Shown piece by piece: positions 9,201 through 10,226 of a stretch of DNA of 10,226 nucleotides. The DNA lies in assembly GCA_012837465.1 (NCBI GenBank), contig DURG01000265.1, positions 1 to 10,226 of the forward strand, given 5' to 3'. The position numbers and the translations under genes were made by a program. The first letter of the stretch is position 1; the number at the start of each line of letters is the position of its first letter. The notes below the pieces were generated by a model that saw only the letters and a list, made by a program, of their open reading frames with translations, was not told the DNA's origin and did not search any database. The DNA comes from Propionibacterium sp. Its GTDB lineage: Bacteria; Actinomycetota; Actinomycetes; Propionibacteriales; Propionibacteriaceae.

Positions 9201-9610
9201 TGGAACGCGGCAAGGAGTACGCGATCACGCTGGAGAAGGGCGTCACGCTCCTCACCGGGCTCGAGGCGATCTCGGAGCCCGACAAGCGCGGCAAGCGCAC
9301 CGTGATGACGCTGCTCAACGGCCAGATCCGCCCGGTGCGGGTGCGCGACCTCTCGATCAAGTCCGAGGTCGCGACCGCGGAGAGGGCGGACACGTCGAAC
9401 AAGGGTCACGTCGCCGCGCCGTTCTCCGGCGTCGTGACGCCGAGCGTCGCCGAGGGAGACACCGTCGAGGCCGGCGCCCAGGTGGCCACCATCGAGGCGA
9501 TGAAGATGGAGGCCTCCATCAACGCGCCGGTCGGCGGTACCGTCAAGCGCGTCGTGCTGCCCGGCCCGACGCAACTCGAGGGCGGCGACCTGGTGCTCGT
9601 CCTGGAGTAG
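6215..9610 (+). CDS. pyc: Pyruvate carboxylase (single-chain, biotin-dependent)
   Basis: 1131 residues, the normal length for the single-chain enzyme that makes oxaloacetate from pyruvate, bicarbonate and ATP to refill the citric acid cycle and feed gluconeogenesis. Biotin carboxylase domain (about 1-455): VLVANRGEIAVRAFRAA at the N-terminus, the ATP-binding K158-AVAGGGGRGM loop, RRHQKVVE (233-240) and EMNPRIQVEH (292-301). Carboxyltransferase domain (about 525-800): TDTTYRDAHQSLLATR with D533, K707 in KDMAG as the expected carbamylated lysine, and HLHTHD with metal ligands H736 and H738. A conserved PYC/OADA region (about 815-1010) follows, then the biotinyl domain with EAMKME, where K1097 takes the biotin. 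All key motifs are intact. ATG 6215 is directly behind a -10 box; the frame is open upstream to 6047, but only through the hairpin repeats. The gene is monocistronic and ends before a strong hairpin. Confidence 0.97.
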   Translation: MFHKVLVANRGEIAVRAFRAAYELGYKTVAVFPYEDRNADHRVKAGESYLIGEEGHPVRAYLSIEEIIRAAKESGADAVYPGYGFMSEKPEFAKACEDNGITFIGPPSEVLTAAGNKVRAIEAARKAGVPVLDSCPPSTDVDALAKAADEIGFPVFVKAVAGGGGRGMRRVDDPARIKDELSAAMREAEAAFGDPTVYIEQAVAAPRHIEVQILADAEGNIVHLFERDCSIQRRHQKVVEIAPAPHISEELREALCQDAVKFAKSINYFCAGTVEFLVETEGERAGQHVFIEMNPRIQVEHTVTEEITDVDLVQAQMRIANGETLEEIGIRQDELQIRGAALQCRITTEDPLNSFRPDTGVITAYRSASGAGIRLDGGTTGTGVEISPHFDSLLVKLTARGRHLEMAIARAQRALAEFRVRGVATNIPFLRAVLEDEDFLAGGVTTNFIDERPYLLNARTPADRATKLLRHIAEVTVNKPHGEAPTTLEPRIKLPQVDHSAPCPDGARQRLLELGPEGFAQELRDAVPVRVTDTTYRDAHQSLLATRIRTKDLLAVAPTQARLLPQMFSVECWGGATYDVALRFLGEDPWERLATLREAMPNQNLQMLLRGRNTVGYTPYPTEVTQAFVAEAAATGIDIFRIFDALNDVEQMRPAIEAVHTTSSVAEVALCYTSNLLDPKEDIYTLDYYLRLAEKIVDAGAHILAIKDMAGLLRPEAARRLVTALRERFDQPVHLHTHDTTGGQLATLMAAIDAGVDAVDVANSALSSTTSQPPMSALLMALDQTERQSELDPQAVLDLEPYWEAVRNLYQPFESGLPAPTGRVYSHEIPGGQLSNLRQQAIALGLGEKFEQIEDMYEAADKILGRPTKVTPSSKVVGDLALHLVAVGADPKEFEADPQKFDIPDSVVGFLGGELGEPAGGWPEPFRSKALGGRKSPARVTEVSDEDLALLENEGRERQETLNRLLFPGPTKDFIQAREDFGDISVLPTIPYLYGMERGKEYAITLEKGVTLLTGLEAISEPDKRGKRTVMTLLNGQIRPVRVRDLSIKSEVATAERADTSNKGHVAAPFSGVVTPSVAEGDTVEAGAQVATIEAMKMEASINAPVGGTVKRVVLPGPTQLEGGDLVLVLE

Positions 9611-9624
9611 CCGACTCGCTCTGC

Positions 9625-9654
9625 GCGGTGGCTGCGTGATCGCGCAGCCACCGC
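9625..9654. terminator. Hairpin between convergent genes, probable bidirectional terminator
   Basis: GCGGTGGCTGCG (9625-9636) and CGCAGCCACCGC (9643-9654) form a perfect 12-bp stem around the 6-base loop TGATCG. It begins 14 bases after the pyc stop codon and ends 11 bases before the stop codon of the minus-strand gene, the expected place for a shared terminator. There is no T-run, as is common in GC-rich actinomycetes. Confidence 0.8.
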
Positions 9655-9665
9655 TCAACCATGGG

Positions 9666-10226
9666 CTAGTCGGCGCCCACGACGGCGACGTCGAGCCGCT
9701 CGTCCGCACGGACGGCCTCGAGCACCTCGACGACGGGCTCCAGCCAGCCGCGCGACTCCGGCGCGCACTCGGGGTTCGCCAGCACGCGCCGGTACTCGTC
9801 GAGCGCCTCGATGGCGTGCACCCGCTTGGCGTACCCCACGACCTGCTCGGGCAATGGCCGCAGGGGGACGGAGAGTTGGCGGTCGGCGAGCGAGCGCAAC
9901 GAGTAGTCGCTGTTGAGGCCGCAGCGCGCGAGATCCCACTCGATGCGGTCGAACGCCTCGGCGTCCCACGGCAGGCTGCGGTGCTCGGCAGCCATCTCCT
10001 CGAGCCACGCGGAGAGGATCCGCCAACTCTGGGCCGCGCGCTCCGGCGGAATGTAGGCGCCCGCCAGCAACGCGTCGACATCCGTTCGCAGGGGGAGCGA
10101 CGGGTCGACCTCGGTGGCCGGATCCCGGCGCATGAGCGGCGCGAACCAAGTGCGGCGAGGGGGTCGGGGCGGTGCGAAACGCTCCTCCGCGACGGTTCGC
10201 AGACCCTCCGCCAACTCGGGTGGGGC
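9666..10226 (-). CDS. Hypothetical protein, C-terminal part (5' end beyond the window)
   Basis: The frame is open from the stop at 9668-9666 to the right edge. The first possible internal start is a TTG at 10214, with no ribosome site seen; the codons before it (Ala-Pro-Pro-Glu) stay open, so the true start is probably outside. The visible 186 residues begin with an Arg/Pro-rich stretch (RFAPPRPPRRTWFAPLMRRD), then a mainly helical, acidic region with several Trp and Leu residues (SWRILSAWLEEM, IEWDLARCGLN, AIEALDEYRRVL, WLEPVVEVLEAV), ending in VAVVGAD. No signal peptide, membrane segment or known catalytic motif is visible. Codon bias matches its neighbours, so it looks like a real gene. 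I do not recognise the family. It converges on pyc and shares the hairpin terminator. Confidence 0.7.
   Translation of the reverse strand, partial: APPELAEGLRTVAEERFAPPRPPRRTWFAPLMRRDPATEVDPSLPLRTDVDALLAGAYIPPERAAQSWRILSAWLEEMAAEHRSLPWDAEAFDRIEWDLARCGLNSDYSLRSLADRQLSVPLRPLPEQVVGYAKRVHAIEALDEYRRVLANPECAPESRGWLEPVVEVLEAVRADERLDVAVVGAD

Overview
The window is very GC-rich, with strong G/C bias at third codon positions and long spurious antisense reading frames. It also shows Actinobacteria-style -10 boxes (TAGGCT, TACGCT, TAGAAT), two of them so close to a start codon that the transcript would be leaderless. All this points to an actinomycete. A single-chain pyruvate carboxylase beside a cytoplasmic GH29 fucosidase would fit the Propionibacteriales or a relative, but this placement is an inference and nothing in the window fixes a genus.

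Layout from left to right: (1) the first 35 codons of a minus-strand lipoprotein gene, cut by the window edge; (2) a short divergent promoter region; (3) a plus-strand NCS2/AzgA-type purine permease; (4) a 298-base gap with a tandem 15-mer and a long imperfect palindrome; (5) an 856-residue protein joining a KaiC-like domain without a P-loop to a PEP/pyruvate-binding (PPDK_N, ATP-grasp) domain and a further conserved C-terminal module; (6) a GH29 alpha-L-fucosidase with its own -10 box and ribosome site; (7) a 191-base gap holding two related hairpin repeats and a leaderless promoter; (8) a complete pyruvate carboxylase; (9) a strong hairpin between convergent genes; (10) a minus-strand gene of unknown function, open at the right edge.

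The four complete genes all lie on the plus strand, but they are separated by gaps holding promoters or hairpins, so they look like single transcription units rather than one operon. Their roles are purine uptake, an unknown nucleotide- or phosphotransfer-linked function, fucose release from fucosylated glycosides, and oxaloacetate supply. No shared pathway is evident.

The items most worth following up are the KaiC-like/PPDK_N fusion, which cannot be a normal PEP synthase; the palindrome upstream of it; and the two hairpin repeats before the pyruvate carboxylase gene, which differ by a base-pair-preserving double change. No tRNA, rRNA, CRISPR array, transposase or integrase was seen.
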